Assembly (NCBI GenBank): GCA_044229775.1
Contig: JBGASH010000001.1
Span: 1-64,000, forward strand
Reading direction: 5' to 3'
Origin: JAHEYG01 sp044229775
Lineage (GTDB): Bacteria > Bacteroidota > Bacteroidia > B-17B0 > Aurantibacillaceae
DNA length: 64,000 nucleotides
The translations under genes were made by a program, and so were the position numbers. The notes beneath the pieces were generated by a model. It saw only the letters and a program-made list of their open reading frames with translations. It did no database searches and had not been told where the DNA came from. Every line of letters begins with the position of its first letter. The first letter of the stretch is position 1. Of the stretch, positions 9,052 to 17,922 are shown piece by piece.

Positions 9052-9083
9052 CAATATTAGAAAGCAATTCTGAAGAAAATCTG
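9052..9083 (-). promoter_or_regulatory. Promoter of the PepSY gene with putative regulator site
   Basis: The motif AATTCTGAAGAAAATCTG (9066-9083, plus strand) matches 17 of 18 bases of a motif ahead of the regulator gene. It carries CTGAA/CTGTT half-sites 11 bp apart, as expected for OmpR/PhoB-type regulators. A near-consensus -7 element, TAATATTG, lies at 9059-9052 on the minus strand. The offset between the two parts is identical to the other copy (14 bases between their left ends). Confidence 0.6.
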
Positions 9084-11258
9084 TTATAACCTGAATACAA
9101 CCGATAAATTGATAATTCTTCCGTCGATAGGTCCCCACAGAGGCTTGAATGTTGGGTTTGTATTAGGCTTAATAACAATGTTCTCATAACGTGTTTGTCT
9201 TACATCTAACAGGTTCTCGCCATTTAATACTATTCCCACGTGTTTAAACTTTCTTTCTATCATGGCAGCCATAAAGAAATATGAGGGAGACTTACTGCCA
9301 TCATTCAAATATTGGTAGCCGTTATAAGACCCCTCTAACCCAAAACGCCACTTTTTTTCTATCTCATATACCAGCGTTCCCGCTGCTCTATGACGGGGCG
9401 TTAAAACCACATAAGGTTGCTTGGAATTAAATTCATTGCGCGCAATAGTGTAAGTATATCCCATGTATAATTCGAAGCGGCCATAAGACAAACGCGCATA
9501 GGTGTCAACGCCCTTAGAAATTGTTGGTTTAACTTCGTTATAAAAAGTGGTAGCGCCTAAAAAATCGGTGTAGGCTGTTACCGGATTTTGAATTCCTGTA
9601 TAAAAGAGCGCCTCATTAATTTGAACCGATCCTTTATCGCCAAGCATTGTTTTAAAATTAAGCTCCGCATTGAGCCCCACTGAACGTTCGGCAATAAGGT
9701 TGTTTTGTATAGGATAAATTTTTCGGATATCAGCCTCGGTATTTTGTTGTGCCAGGGGATTAGGCGTTTTATAGCCGGCCCCATATCCAAGTCGCGTGTA
9801 CCAATGTGAATTGAATTTATATAAAGCGGCAACCCTGGGAAGAACGAAAAATCCGTAACGGGTATGATAATCGGATCGAAGGCCCGCCTCTACAAATAGT
9901 TTTTCTTTGTATTTAAAAGTATTTTGAACAAAAGCGCCAAGGGTATAATATTCGTATCCTTTCAAATAGGCGGTATCAACCTGTTTGTTGTTGTAAATGT
10001 CGGCCCAAAGGTTCAATCCGCCTACAAGATCGTTTTTTGCGCGCGGTATCAGATAGGAAATTTCAGAATAACCATTCAGCTGGTTGCCATCGAAGCGGTA
10101 GCAATTGGTGGATAAATTACGGTCAAATAAACTAGCGCTTCCTTTAATGGAAAAACAATTTTTGTTGGACGCGATGTTTGTAAAAACAAAGTCGGCCGTA
10201 TTACGATTGGTTTTATTTTCCTCAAAGAACTGATGTGCCGTATCAGGGGTAGAGTATAACACCGTCATGTCGCCGCCTTTGCGCGTTTCGAACATGGTAG
10301 ATACACCAATGGCGAGCGTGCTTTTAGAATTAAAATAAAAAAACAACCGCGGATGAAAGATCACATTTTGTACCTGTGGCACGTCTGAAAATCCATCTTT
10401 ATTTACATCCGCCGCTTTTTGGCGTGTTACGCCTCCAAACAACGAAACCCCTACTTTATTTTTACGCTTCGCATAATAACCGTTTATGTTACTTTCAAAT
10501 AAAGTGGATTGGTTAAGGGTAAGAATCGCTTCCGGTTCGTCTTTTGGCTGTTTAGAAACAAAATTAATTACGCCTCCAATGGCGCCCCCTCCAAATAACG
10601 TAGAGGCGGAACCTTTCACGATTTCTACCTGCTTTAGGTCGAGCGGCGGAATTTGCATCACACCAAATCCCCCAGAAAACCCGTCGTAAAGCGGCAAACC
10701 ATCACGCATCATTTGTGTGTATTTTCCGCCGAGGCCCTGTATTCTTACGTTGCTGTTTGCACTAACAGCCGAACTCTGTTGAATTTGAATGCCCGAAATA
10801 TCTCCCAAAATACTGGCCACGCTACCGGGCTTAATGGTGTTCTCTTCATCCATATCGTCGCTGCCCAGTACTTCTACTTTTAAAGGCGTGTCGTCCAAAC
10901 GCGAATTGGTTCGGGTAACCGAAACGATCACTTCGTCAAGCTCGCCTTCGGGAGTGAGCAGAACCACATGCTCTTTTGCGCCTGAAGGAAGTGAAAAGAT
11001 AACGGACCTGTTCTTATATCCTACAAAACTGAAAACGATCTCTTGTTCTCCATCGGGAATATTACTCAGCGAAATAACACCATCAGCGCCCGACGACCCT
11101 CCGCCTTTGGTGCTTTTAACGAATGCTGCTGCCCCAATAATCTGTTCGCCGGTAATACTATCTTTTATCACAATTTTCAAAGAATTTTGTGCCACCGCCC
11201 CACTTATCATTAGCGTTACAAGAAAAAGAAGGATCGAGATTTTTCTAATGGCGCTCAT
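9084..11258 (-). CDS. TonB-dependent outer-membrane receptor
   Basis: 724 aa. The signal peptide (ILLFLVTLMISGAVAQ) is followed by a carboxypeptidase-regulatory-like beta sandwich (about 25-105). A plug domain follows (about 115-235) with VRIQGLGGKYTQMMRDGLPLY and the typical QVEIVKGSASTLFGGGAIGG motif, then a 22-strand-type barrel ending in an aromatic/Leu terminus (LSVVFRL). It imports an unknown ligand across the outer membrane with TonB energy. There is no SusD partner, which argues against a glycan system; such single receptors usually take up metals, siderophores or corrins, but the substrate cannot be assigned. It starts 2 nt after the kinase gene, so it is in the regulator-kinase operon, and the PepSY gene follows. 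Confidence 0.93.
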   Translation of the reverse strand: MSAIRKISILLFLVTLMISGAVAQNSLKIVIKDSITGEQIIGAAAFVKSTKGGGSSGADGVISLSNIPDGEQEIVFSFVGYKNRSVIFSLPSGAKEHVVLLTPEGELDEVIVSVTRTNSRLDDTPLKVEVLGSDDMDEENTIKPGSVASILGDISGIQIQQSSAVSANSNVRIQGLGGKYTQMMRDGLPLYDGFSGGFGVMQIPPLDLKQVEIVKGSASTLFGGGAIGGVINFVSKQPKDEPEAILTLNQSTLFESNINGYYAKRKNKVGVSLFGGVTRQKAADVNKDGFSDVPQVQNVIFHPRLFFYFNSKSTLAIGVSTMFETRKGGDMTVLYSTPDTAHQFFEENKTNRNTADFVFTNIASNKNCFSIKGSASLFDRNLSTNCYRFDGNQLNGYSEISYLIPRAKNDLVGGLNLWADIYNNKQVDTAYLKGYEYYTLGAFVQNTFKYKEKLFVEAGLRSDYHTRYGFFVLPRVAALYKFNSHWYTRLGYGAGYKTPNPLAQQNTEADIRKIYPIQNNLIAERSVGLNAELNFKTMLGDKGSVQINEALFYTGIQNPVTAYTDFLGATTFYNEVKPTISKGVDTYARLSYGRFELYMGYTYTIARNEFNSKQPYVVLTPRHRAAGTLVYEIEKKWRFGLEGSYNGYQYLNDGSKSPSYFFMAAMIERKFKHVGIVLNGENLLDVRQTRYENIVIKPNTNPTFKPLWGPIDGRIINLSVVFRL

Positions 11259-11260
11259 GA

Positions 11261-12505
11261 CTAAAATTTATATTCAAAACGGTGCATGCCGCCGGCGTAA
11301 CTGTATTTAACACTGTGTTTGTGAATAGCGGCAACCTGTTGTACTAGGGCAAGACCAAGCCCCGTTGACTCTGAATTTTCTTTATAGAAGCGTTCAAATA
11401 TATTTTCGGAAGAGCTAAGGGCGGCACCGAGATTTGAAACCACAAAAGCGTTTTTGGTTAACTCAACTTTTATCACTCCGCTCCCCGAAGTATATTTGAT
11501 AGCATTGGATAAGAGATTTGAAACCACCACATCGCCTAAAACTGGATGTATATGAAGAAAAATATTTTTTTCTATGTTGGCATCAACAACCAGATCTTTC
11601 ATGGCTATAAGTTCCTCAAACATTGCCAGCTTTTCATTGACCAACAGCGAAAAATCAATTTGTTCACTAGCCCTGAACTGATTGTTCTCAATTTTAGTGA
11701 GTTAAAGTAATGTTTGGTTTAATTTAGAGAGACGACCCGCCGCCGAATGAATCTCTATTAACTGTTTGGCTAAAGCTTCATTAAGATTTTCGGTTTGCAA
11801 TAAATTCTCTGTTTTATTTTTAATGATGGATAATGGCGTTTGGATCTCGTGCGAAGCATTTTCGGTAAAGGCTTTGAGGCTTTGAAAATCAGACGAGATC
11901 TTAGCTGTCATTTTTTGAATGGCGTAATTGAGTTTTTGAAATTCTAATGTATTCGACTTATCGGGATTTAAGGCCTGATGTTTGGCTATATCGTATTCAT
12001 CAAGGGCCGAAACGGTTTTGAAAAAAGGTTTCCATATATTTTTTGAAAAAAAGTAATTTACGCTTAGCATAATTACCAAAAGCACCAACGAAATGATCAT
12101 TAAAGTAAAAGTAACGGCCTCTATCAGGTCTTCTGATTCTAAAAGCGGAGCTCGCACACTTGCCTTATAATTTTGTCCCGCAAGCGTTACAGGAAAACTA
12201 AGCTCACGATAAGGGAGGGTTTCCTCTTCGTAGCTGTTGTAAAGAAAAGTGTCTTTAAGGGTTTCTTTAAAAACACCGCTTATTGGTTCAAATGAAAGCA
12301 ATTCGCTTTGAAGAGAGCCATCCGGTAATTTTTTATTTTGACTGATGTAAGAAAAGATCCTTCCCTTTTTTAAAAACAACCCCTCGTTGGTCTCATCATT
12401 GGTAAGTTGCTTAAGCTCCTGATAAAAAACAAGTCCGCCCAATAGAAAAACAACTACTGTTACCAGCAAATAAACCAATGTATTTTTAGTGAGCAATCTC
12501 ATCAT
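11261..12505 (-). pseudogene. RprX-like sensor histidine kinase interrupted by an in-frame TAA
   Basis: One continuous reading frame of 414 codons carries a single TAA at 11704-11702 (codon 268). Upstream part: membrane segment 1 (about 8-28), a periplasmic sensor region, membrane segment 2 (about 132-152) and the HisKA domain with His219 (ASHEIQTPLS). Downstream part, in the same frame: LTKIENNQF, then the ATPase domain with NLLSNAIKYTSG and ENIFERFYK...STGLGLALV. An intact relative would read NQTLLLLTKIE here, so TTA to TAA (one base) explains it. The gene overlaps the regulator gene by 4 nt and ends 2 nt before the TonB receptor. It may be a true nonsense mutation (kinase lost, phosphoacceptor half still made), a sequence error, or readthrough. 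TAA is a normal stop elsewhere here. Confidence 0.85.
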
Positions 12506-13173
12506 GCAAACTTATATCCCATGCCATAAACGGTTTTTATGTAATCTTCGCAACCGGCATCAATTAATTTTTTGCGGAGGTTTTTAATATGCGTATAAAT
12601 GAAATCAAAAGAGTCGGCCATGTCCATGTTATCGCCCCATAAATGTTCAGCGATACTTTCTTTTGTGATCACGCGGCTTTTATTGCTGACAAAGAACATT
12701 AAAAGGTCGAATTCTTTTTTAGTGAGCGCCAGTTCTTTTTTACCGATCAAAACGGAATTATTTTCGGGCGTTATTTTAATTTCGTTAAAAACAATTTCAT
12801 TATCGCCGGCAAAATTACGGCGGCGCAAAACAGATTTTAAACGCGAATTAAGTTCGGCTAAATTAAAGGGCTTGGCCAGATAGTCGTCGGCGCCAAGATC
12901 GAGTCCGGCGATCTTATCGTCTACCGAATTTTTTGCGGAGATAATAATGATGCCTGATTTGCCTTTGGCTTTTTTAATGGTTTTAACCAGATCCAATCCG
13001 CTGCCCCCCGGAAGGGTAATATCTACGAGGATACAATCATACTGGTACATAGAAATTTTTTCATCGGCCGCCAAAAAATCTTTAGCATATTCGCACACAA
13101 AGCCCTCTTTCTTTAAAAAACTGAGGATCGACTCCGCCAATTCCTTTTCGTCTTCTATAAGCAATACCTTCAC
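12502..13173 (-). CDS. OmpR/PhoB-family response regulator (RprY-like)
   Basis: 223 aa. Receiver domain (1-118): acidic residues in IEDE, phospho-acceptor Asp51 in LVDITLPG, and Lys in AKPFNLAEL. Winged-helix DNA-binding domain (about 130-223): LTKKEFDLLMFF and the recognition region FDFIYTHIKNLRKKL, ending YGMGYKFA. It starts with GTG; no alternative start would keep the first beta strand MKVLLIEDE. The -7 element AATATTTG ends only 4 nt before the GTG, so the mRNA is probably leaderless or nearly so. It is the first gene of the operon with the kinase and the TonB-dependent receptor. A candidate binding site for the protein itself lies just upstream, suggesting autoregulation. Confidence 0.95.
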   Translation of the reverse strand: MKVLLIEDEKELAESILSFLKKEGFVCEYAKDFLAADEKISMYQYDCILVDITLPGGSGLDLVKTIKKAKGKSGIIIISAKNSVDDKIAGLDLGADDYLAKPFNLAELNSRLKSVLRRRNFAGDNEIVFNEIKITPENNSVLIGKKELALTKKEFDLLMFFVSNKSRVITKESIAEHLWGDNMDMADSFDFIYTHIKNLRKKLIDAGCEDYIKTVYGMGYKFA

Positions 13174-13177
13174 GATA

Positions 13178-13209
13178 CAAATATTGTAATTAATTCTGAA
13201 GAAAACCTG
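13178..13209 (-). promoter_or_regulatory. Promoter of the RprXY-like operon with putative autoregulatory site
   Basis: AATTCTGAAGAAAACCTG (13192-13209, plus strand) contains CTGAA at 13196 and again at 13207, an 11-bp direct repeat typical of OmpR-family operators. The -7 element AATATTTG is at 13185-13178 on the minus strand, at the same offset from the motif as in the PepSY promoter. The motif takes the place of a -33 element. Confidence 0.6.
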
Positions 13210-13228
13210 AACTTAAAAGTTGTTAATT

Positions 13229-13909
13229 TTAAAGGCTAAGCGCGTATTGAAGTCCCAGAATATAATTGTTTTCAGGCGAAGAGAGATAAAACTCGCGTTG
13301 GATCAAATAGTATACCCCAAAACTGTTTCGATCATTGATCTTATAGTCAAAACCGGCAGCATATCGCACGCGATGGATTTCGCCATTATATTGAGCCTGT
13401 TTGCCCCTGGGCACATCTATTTGATATCGCGCTTCAACCGAAACATAAGGCGTAATTTTTTTATTTAGATCGAGTTTCATCTCAACTTTATAACGCAAAA
13501 AGTGCTCGGGATATTGCCCGCTTTGTGAGATCAAATAATCCCTTACTTCCGTTTGATAACGTAGCCGGTTAGAAAAGATGATCTTCGAGAATTTTTTCTT
13601 GTAGGCAATATCAAGCATTAGCCTGTGGCGAAAGCTAAAAACATTTTCGGTTTGAAATTTTTGGATGGTACGATAAGTTAGCTCGGCTTTAAATCCTTTC
13701 TTGAACTTATAACCCATTCCGAAATTAGTATATAACAAATTAAGCCTCGAAAAATTTTCCCTTAGCCGGAGCTCCTGATCAAACGTTAAAAAGAAATTCT
13801 TATTGAGATTCTTCTGAACCGAAAAAGTATTCCACATTCCGGCATCATTATAGTTCTGCGCAAGCAGCGCAGCAGGCAAAAAATAGAGAATGAAAAAATA
13901 CCGCTTCAA
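13229..13909 (-). CDS. DUF2490 family outer-membrane-type protein
   Basis: 226 aa with a signal peptide (ending LLAQ, about residue 17) and a body of amphipathic beta strands rich in Tyr, Phe and Arg (FRHRLMLDIAYKKKF, LRYQTEVRDYL), ending in LGLQYALSL. This is the DUF2490 pattern: probably a small outer-membrane beta barrel of unknown function. It is last in the minus-strand unit 17848-13229, with 2 nt between it and DUF4956. A second DUF2490 gene is divergent to the same unit at 17923, so the family brackets this cluster. Confidence 0.8.
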   Translation of the reverse strand: MKRYFFILYFLPAALLAQNYNDAGMWNTFSVQKNLNKNFFLTFDQELRLRENFSRLNLLYTNFGMGYKFKKGFKAELTYRTIQKFQTENVFSFRHRLMLDIAYKKKFSKIIFSNRLRYQTEVRDYLISQSGQYPEHFLRYKVEMKLDLNKKITPYVSVEARYQIDVPRGKQAQYNGEIHRVRYAAGFDYKINDRNSFGVYYLIQREFYLSSPENNYILGLQYALSL

Positions 13910-13911
13910 CC

Positions 13912-14562
13912 TTATTCGAAATAATAAATTTTTATCTGAGCCGAATCCCTTAAAAAATCAATTTTTTGAATAGAGATCCGATGAACGTTTATGCCAGTTC
14001 TTTTTTTGATGTCCTCGATCAATTCAGGATGGCGGTCTTCGCTTATCAGTTCAATGTTCTCGTAATTGATCAATTTCACCACTTCCTTTTTAATGAGCAA
14101 TTTACTCTCCAATAAGAAGGCCAGCAACACAATAACGCCGTTGATCAAAGCCAGAAACACCACCTCGTAATTTTCGCTGGCGTCTTTTACTTTTGTTACC
14201 GCCGATATGAGGCCGATGGCAATGACCAAAAACAAATAGGTCATGTCTTTAATGCTAATATCCTCGGTGCGGTATCTAAGCATACTGAATACAGCAAATA
14301 AACCAAAAGCGGCGCCCATGCTTAACTCCACTTTATTTAAGAGGAAACAAATAAAGAAAATGATAATGTTAAAGATGAAGAATGTAAAAAACAACTCGCG
14401 CTTTTTATAGGCAGGGAAGTACACCAGGCGAATCAGCGCGAATACGGCTGCAAAATCTATAAGAAGGCGAAGGCCTATTTTGCCCGATATTTTTTGTATG
14501 GCCTCAAAGCCATTGCTTACAACCGACTCATCGGCTGCCTGCAAGAGAAACGCGTGTATCAT
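13912..14562 (-). CDS. DUF4956 integral membrane protein
   Basis: 216 aa with four hydrophobic segments (about 33-50, 57-80, 108-125 and 133-152) and a soluble C-terminal domain (RTGINVHRISIQKIDFLRDSAQIKIYYFE). The motif FGLFAVFSMLRYRTE between the second and third segments is characteristic of DUF4956. Known context, which holds here: DUF4956 genes sit next to VTC-type polyphosphate polymerase genes. The ATG lies 35 nt inside the VTC gene, an unusually long overlap for this region and a sign of coupled translation. It may be the membrane partner of the VTC protein; the biochemical role is unknown. Confidence 0.87.
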   Translation of the reverse strand: MIHAFLLQAADESVVSNGFEAIQKISGKIGLRLLIDFAAVFALIRLVYFPAYKKRELFFTFFIFNIIIFFICFLLNKVELSMGAAFGLFAVFSMLRYRTEDISIKDMTYLFLVIAIGLISAVTKVKDASENYEVVFLALINGVIVLLAFLLESKLLIKKEVVKLINYENIELISEDRHPELIEDIKKRTGINVHRISIQKIDFLRDSAQIKIYYFE

Positions 14563-15304
14563 GCAATATGTGGTTTAAATATAAAAGTTTAGGTTTAAAA
14601 TTATTCTTTTTGATGCCATCGCACAAAGCGGTAACGCCGAGACAATATTTACTTATGGCCCCATCGCGAATATGCAATTGTTTCATTATTTTTAAAAAGG
14701 GCGACACGATCTTTTTATCTTGTTTAGCTTCTGCGATCACTAGTGCATTATAGTTTTTAGACCGATCGTTTTTTACAAATTCCAATCCTAAGTCGATCGT
14801 TATTCGCTCAGGACCAGTTTTATTCACAAAAGTAACACGACTATAATTTACCCAAAGGGCCGGAATAAGCGAGCCCGGATCTAATGACGTTTTTTGTTCC
14901 AAAAACGTCAACGAATTATTTTCCCATTTTAATGGCGTGTCATTTTGCCTGACTCGCGTTTTAATGGTGCGCTCTTTATTGTTCTTTAATTTCACTTCTA
15001 AAAAACCAATATTGCTTTCCACATAGGCACGATGACGGATCTTGTACCGATTTAATTGCCCGTTATGATGAGCAAGGTAAAGGCTAAAATTGGACGTATC
15101 GTAGTAAAGGGTTTTATATCTGCTTATTCTTTTTCCGTCTACCTCCAAAACACGGTAATGTTCTAACATCATGGAAAAAACCGTTTCTAGTTTTGAACGA
15201 TTAAAATTAAATTTGGTATCGGTCCTGTCCATTAGTTTAACTTTGTCCATTTCGCTCAGCGCGATGGACTCAAATCTTTTCAATATTTTTTCTGTTTCGT
15301 CCAA
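14528..15304 (-). CDS. VTC-domain polyphosphate polymerase family protein
   Basis: 258 aa, essentially one VTC (CYTH-like triphosphate tunnel) domain. The basic residues that line the tunnel in this fold are visible: RTDTKFNF near the start, YKIRHRAY, FLEVKLKNNKERTIKTR, NYSRVTF, ERITIDLGLEF and the metal-type Glu of VIAEAKQDKK, ending DGAISKYCLG. In yeast VTC4 this domain makes polyphosphate from ATP; for bacterial homologues the activity is inferred. There is no membrane segment, so attachment via the adjacent DUF4956 protein is plausible. The start codon is TTG at 15304, 1 nt after the previous stop; it keeps the N-terminal helix and I see no ATG nearby. Confidence 0.85.
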   Translation of the reverse strand: MDETEKILKRFESIALSEMDKVKLMDRTDTKFNFNRSKLETVFSMMLEHYRVLEVDGKRISRYKTLYYDTSNFSLYLAHHNGQLNRYKIRHRAYVESNIGFLEVKLKNNKERTIKTRVRQNDTPLKWENNSLTFLEQKTSLDPGSLIPALWVNYSRVTFVNKTGPERITIDLGLEFVKNDRSKNYNALVIAEAKQDKKIVSPFLKIMKQLHIRDGAISKYCLGVTALCDGIKKNNFKPKLLYLNHILHDTRVSLAGSR

Positions 15305-15305
15305 G

Positions 15306-15779
15306 CTACTTTGTTACGTAAATATGTTTTTTAACTGAGATTAGTTTATTTTCTGCATCGTAGGTTTTTCGCTCGGTTTTAAGTCCTTTCGAATCGTAAG
15401 TATAAACATTCTTCTTAAAAAGTTTTTGATCCTTATCGTAAATAAGCTCTTCGGTTTTCTCGCCCAGGCTGTTATATTTTATCACGCGTTTTTCTATTAA
15501 ATTGTTTTTTGGATCATATTCTGCTTCTTCAATGCAATCGCCTTCGTTATTGTATTTGTATTTTTTTATAGATTTTAACTCGCCATCCTTATTATAATTT
15601 GTCTCTTCAATGGGATTTCCCTTACTGTCAAATACCGTTTTTCCTTCATTAAACGTTTTTCCGTTCTCGGTAATAGTGGTAGAAGAAGATTTTATTTTAT
15701 GTTGTTTAACAGCTTTTTTGCTTTGCGACGAACCGTTTAACGCGAGTAACACAAAGATGAATAAAACAAATAGGCGCAT
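15306..15779 (-). CDS. Exported YD/Rhs-like repeat protein
   Basis: 157 aa. A signal peptide (LFVLFIFVLLALNGSSQS) is followed by five or six short repeats of the type 'YDxKxxLxExxxYxYxxxGxxxEExxY', as in YD/Rhs-like or YwqK-like beta-strand proteins. No catalytic motif is seen. It sits 1 nt before the VTC gene and 3 nt after the lipoprotein gene, so it belongs to the same operon. It may be a periplasmic or surface scaffold for this cluster; the function is unknown. Confidence 0.75.
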   Translation of the reverse strand: MRLFVLFIFVLLALNGSSQSKKAVKQHKIKSSSTTITENGKTFNEGKTVFDSKGNPIEETNYNKDGELKSIKKYKYNNEGDCIEEAEYDPKNNLIEKRVIKYNSLGEKTEELIYDKDQKLFKKNVYTYDSKGLKTERKTYDAENKLISVKKHIYVTK

Positions 15780-15782
15780 TAT

Positions 15783-16190
15783 CTACTTTTTAATATTTAA
15801 AGTTCCAACGTCAACCACTTGTTTTTTGTCGGTAATGTTTACAGAAGCGTCAACCGCAATGGTGCCCGAAGGATTTTGACTGTTTTGAAGTGTTTTACTA
15901 TAAACGGTAATTTTGTATTTCCCTTTTCTTAAATACAGAAATTCAAATTCCCCATTGGCGTTGGTTTTAACGTTTTCGTCGGGAGAAATATTGTCACCAA
16001 ACGTAAGTTCAACAGTAACGTTAGGCCCAAAATATTCCTGTTCAAGTATGGTAAAAAAGGGATCGTATTGCTGAACCCACACTTTTCCTTTTATTGAAGC
16101 GTTACCGCCCTGGCCCGGTGTTTTTTTGCACGACCAAAAAACACACGAAAAAAGAACAGCAAAAAGTAAAGTAATTAAATTTTTATTCAT
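15783..16190 (-). CDS. Lipoprotein with carboxypeptidase-regulatory-like domain
   Basis: 135 aa. A type II signal peptide ends at FWSC (Cys20), so the protein is probably lipid-anchored. The remainder is one beta-sandwich domain (IKGKVWVQ...NVTVELTFGDN...VKTNANGEFEFLYLRKGKYKITVYS), as in carboxypeptidase-regulatory-like or transthyretin-fold domains. It lies 2 nt after the T9SS cargo gene and 3 nt before the next gene. A structural surface role is likely; nothing points to an enzyme. Confidence 0.8.
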   Translation of the reverse strand: MNKNLITLLFAVLFSCVFWSCKKTPGQGGNASIKGKVWVQQYDPFFTILEQEYFGPNVTVELTFGDNISPDENVKTNANGEFEFLYLRKGKYKITVYSKTLQNSQNPSGTIAVDASVNITDKKQVVDVGTLNIKK

Positions 16191-16192
16191 AA

Positions 16193-17848
16193 TTATTTTA
16201 TGTAGATAAAACGACCGTTATGAGCGGCCTGATTGCCAGATAAATTTACAGAATAAAAATAACATCCCGGTTCTAATTTTTCGGAAGGGATGTGGTAGTC
16301 ATTATTAGCGCTTATGTTTTGATGATCTATTAACGAGCCGAAGCTGTTGTAAACCGTTACTTCGAAAGGAAGAGTATTGTTATTAAGTCGGATGACTGAG
16401 CCTTCCTTTATCGGATTAGGATAACAAAGCACCGAAGAAATGACATTTGAAGATTCTATTATCCCAACAAAGGCCATTCCGTTATAATAAAGATGATGCG
16501 CGTAAATGTCGTAATCGTTGGTGTTTCGGTGATCGTCCCACGCAAATACCGCGCCGCCGTTACCATCACAAACTTGTGCCACATTAATTTGGTTATCTGT
16601 AGCAATACAAACATCCGCTCCGCCAGGGGTCCATGAAAGCGCACCTGAAGAGGTCATTTTTTGCGACCGGATCTGCCATTCGCCGGCCACCGAATCCTGC
16701 CAGGCTATAATAGCGACTCCCTGTCCGTCTGAAACAGCATTCGGATTAATGGAATTCGGGGCGGAGGATAGCATCACGCCGTTAGTGGCTAATTGAACAA
16801 CGCCCGACATGTTCATTAGTTGAGAATAGATCCCGTAACCGGAACCGCTTCTTTTATCTTTCCAAGAAACCACAAATCCGGCAGCACCAATATATTTCAT
16901 GTCGATCGCGCTTTGATTGGATGTAGCGCCACAAACCAAAACCCCGTTGACAGTCCATTGCACCGCACCCGAGGCGTTTACACGTTGTAAATAAATATCG
17001 TAATCCAAACCATTCCTTTTGTCTTCCCAGGCAATGGCCGCGCCTCCCGAACCATCAGGATCGATCCGTGGATTATTTTGTGTGTTAATGGCATTGCAAA
17101 TAACAACGCCGTCTGCAGTCCATTGCGGTACGCCGGAAGCGTTTAGCCGTTGAGCGTAAATATCGTAATCGGTATTATTTCTTTTATCCTGCCAGGTGAT
17201 AATTCCTCCACCAGCATTATCAATATCTATTTTAGGATTATTTTGTGTGTTAGGTGCCGAACAAACAGTAACACCATTGGCTGCCCAAACTGCGGTACCG
17301 GAAGAACTGATCCTTTGGGCGCAAATATCCCAATAGAAATTAAGCGAGTCTTCCCATACAATGATAGCACCACCAGCATTATCACTGATGATCTTAGGAC
17401 TTTTTTGCGCGGTGGTTTTATTACAAACCGGAATACCATCAAGAGCCCAAAGACTATTTCCTAACGAATCGATCTTTTGCGCGTAAATGTCACTATTCCC
17501 ATTTCTTGTATCTTCCCAGGTAATAATGGCATTGCCTCCAGGAACTTCGGTAACAGAAATATTTTTTTGGATCAAAGACGCAGAACAAACCGAAAGTCCG
17601 TTGGCGTTCCACTTCGCAATTCCGGAGGCATTCATTCGTTGAGCATATATATCCCAGGAAGTAGAGGTTGAATTTCTATTATCTTCCCAAACAATGATGG
17701 CGCCACCGCTGGCGTCGGGAACCATATGTGTATTTTGTTGCGCTTTTGTAGCAGTAGCCACGGCAGTATTAATAGCGGCATTGGAATTCCACTGCGAAAA
17801 AGAAATAAATGGGAAAATAATAAGCAAGAGTATAAACAGCGGCTTCAT
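16193..17848 (-). CDS. T9SS cargo protein with tandem beta repeats
   Basis: 551 aa. The signal peptide ends around SFSQ. Residues about 30-455 are eight tandem repeats of roughly 50 aa with the core 'NPxxxxDxxGGAIIxWxDxRNxxxYDIYAQRxNxxGxxxWxxxGVxVC', probably a beta propeller. The C-terminal 80 residues are a type A T9SS sorting domain (CYPNPIKEGSVIRL ... EPGCYFYSV ... GRFIYIK), which sends the protein through the outer membrane to the surface. It is the first gene of the six-gene unit leading to VTC/DUF4956/DUF2490, so it is probably the surface component of that system. The DNA repeats may also favour recombination. Confidence 0.9.
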   Translation of the reverse strand: MKPLFILLLIIFPFISFSQWNSNAAINTAVATATKAQQNTHMVPDASGGAIIVWEDNRNSTSTSWDIYAQRMNASGIAKWNANGLSVCSASLIQKNISVTEVPGGNAIITWEDTRNGNSDIYAQKIDSLGNSLWALDGIPVCNKTTAQKSPKIISDNAGGAIIVWEDSLNFYWDICAQRISSSGTAVWAANGVTVCSAPNTQNNPKIDIDNAGGGIITWQDKRNNTDYDIYAQRLNASGVPQWTADGVVICNAINTQNNPRIDPDGSGGAAIAWEDKRNGLDYDIYLQRVNASGAVQWTVNGVLVCGATSNQSAIDMKYIGAAGFVVSWKDKRSGSGYGIYSQLMNMSGVVQLATNGVMLSSAPNSINPNAVSDGQGVAIIAWQDSVAGEWQIRSQKMTSSGALSWTPGGADVCIATDNQINVAQVCDGNGGAVFAWDDHRNTNDYDIYAHHLYYNGMAFVGIIESSNVISSVLCYPNPIKEGSVIRLNNNTLPFEVTVYNSFGSLIDHQNISANNDYHIPSEKLEPGCYFYSVNLSGNQAAHNGRFIYIK

Positions 17849-17922
17849 CAGGTAAATTTACTGAAAATTCACATAAATTTTACATAAATTTAAACTCCAA
17901 AGACGGATCAGTCAGTAAAAAT

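Noticed and set aside
10789..11310. 173-codon plus-strand frame over the TonB receptor N-terminus
   Set aside because: It runs opposite to a well-supported receptor gene, has no start signal and no domain-like pattern.
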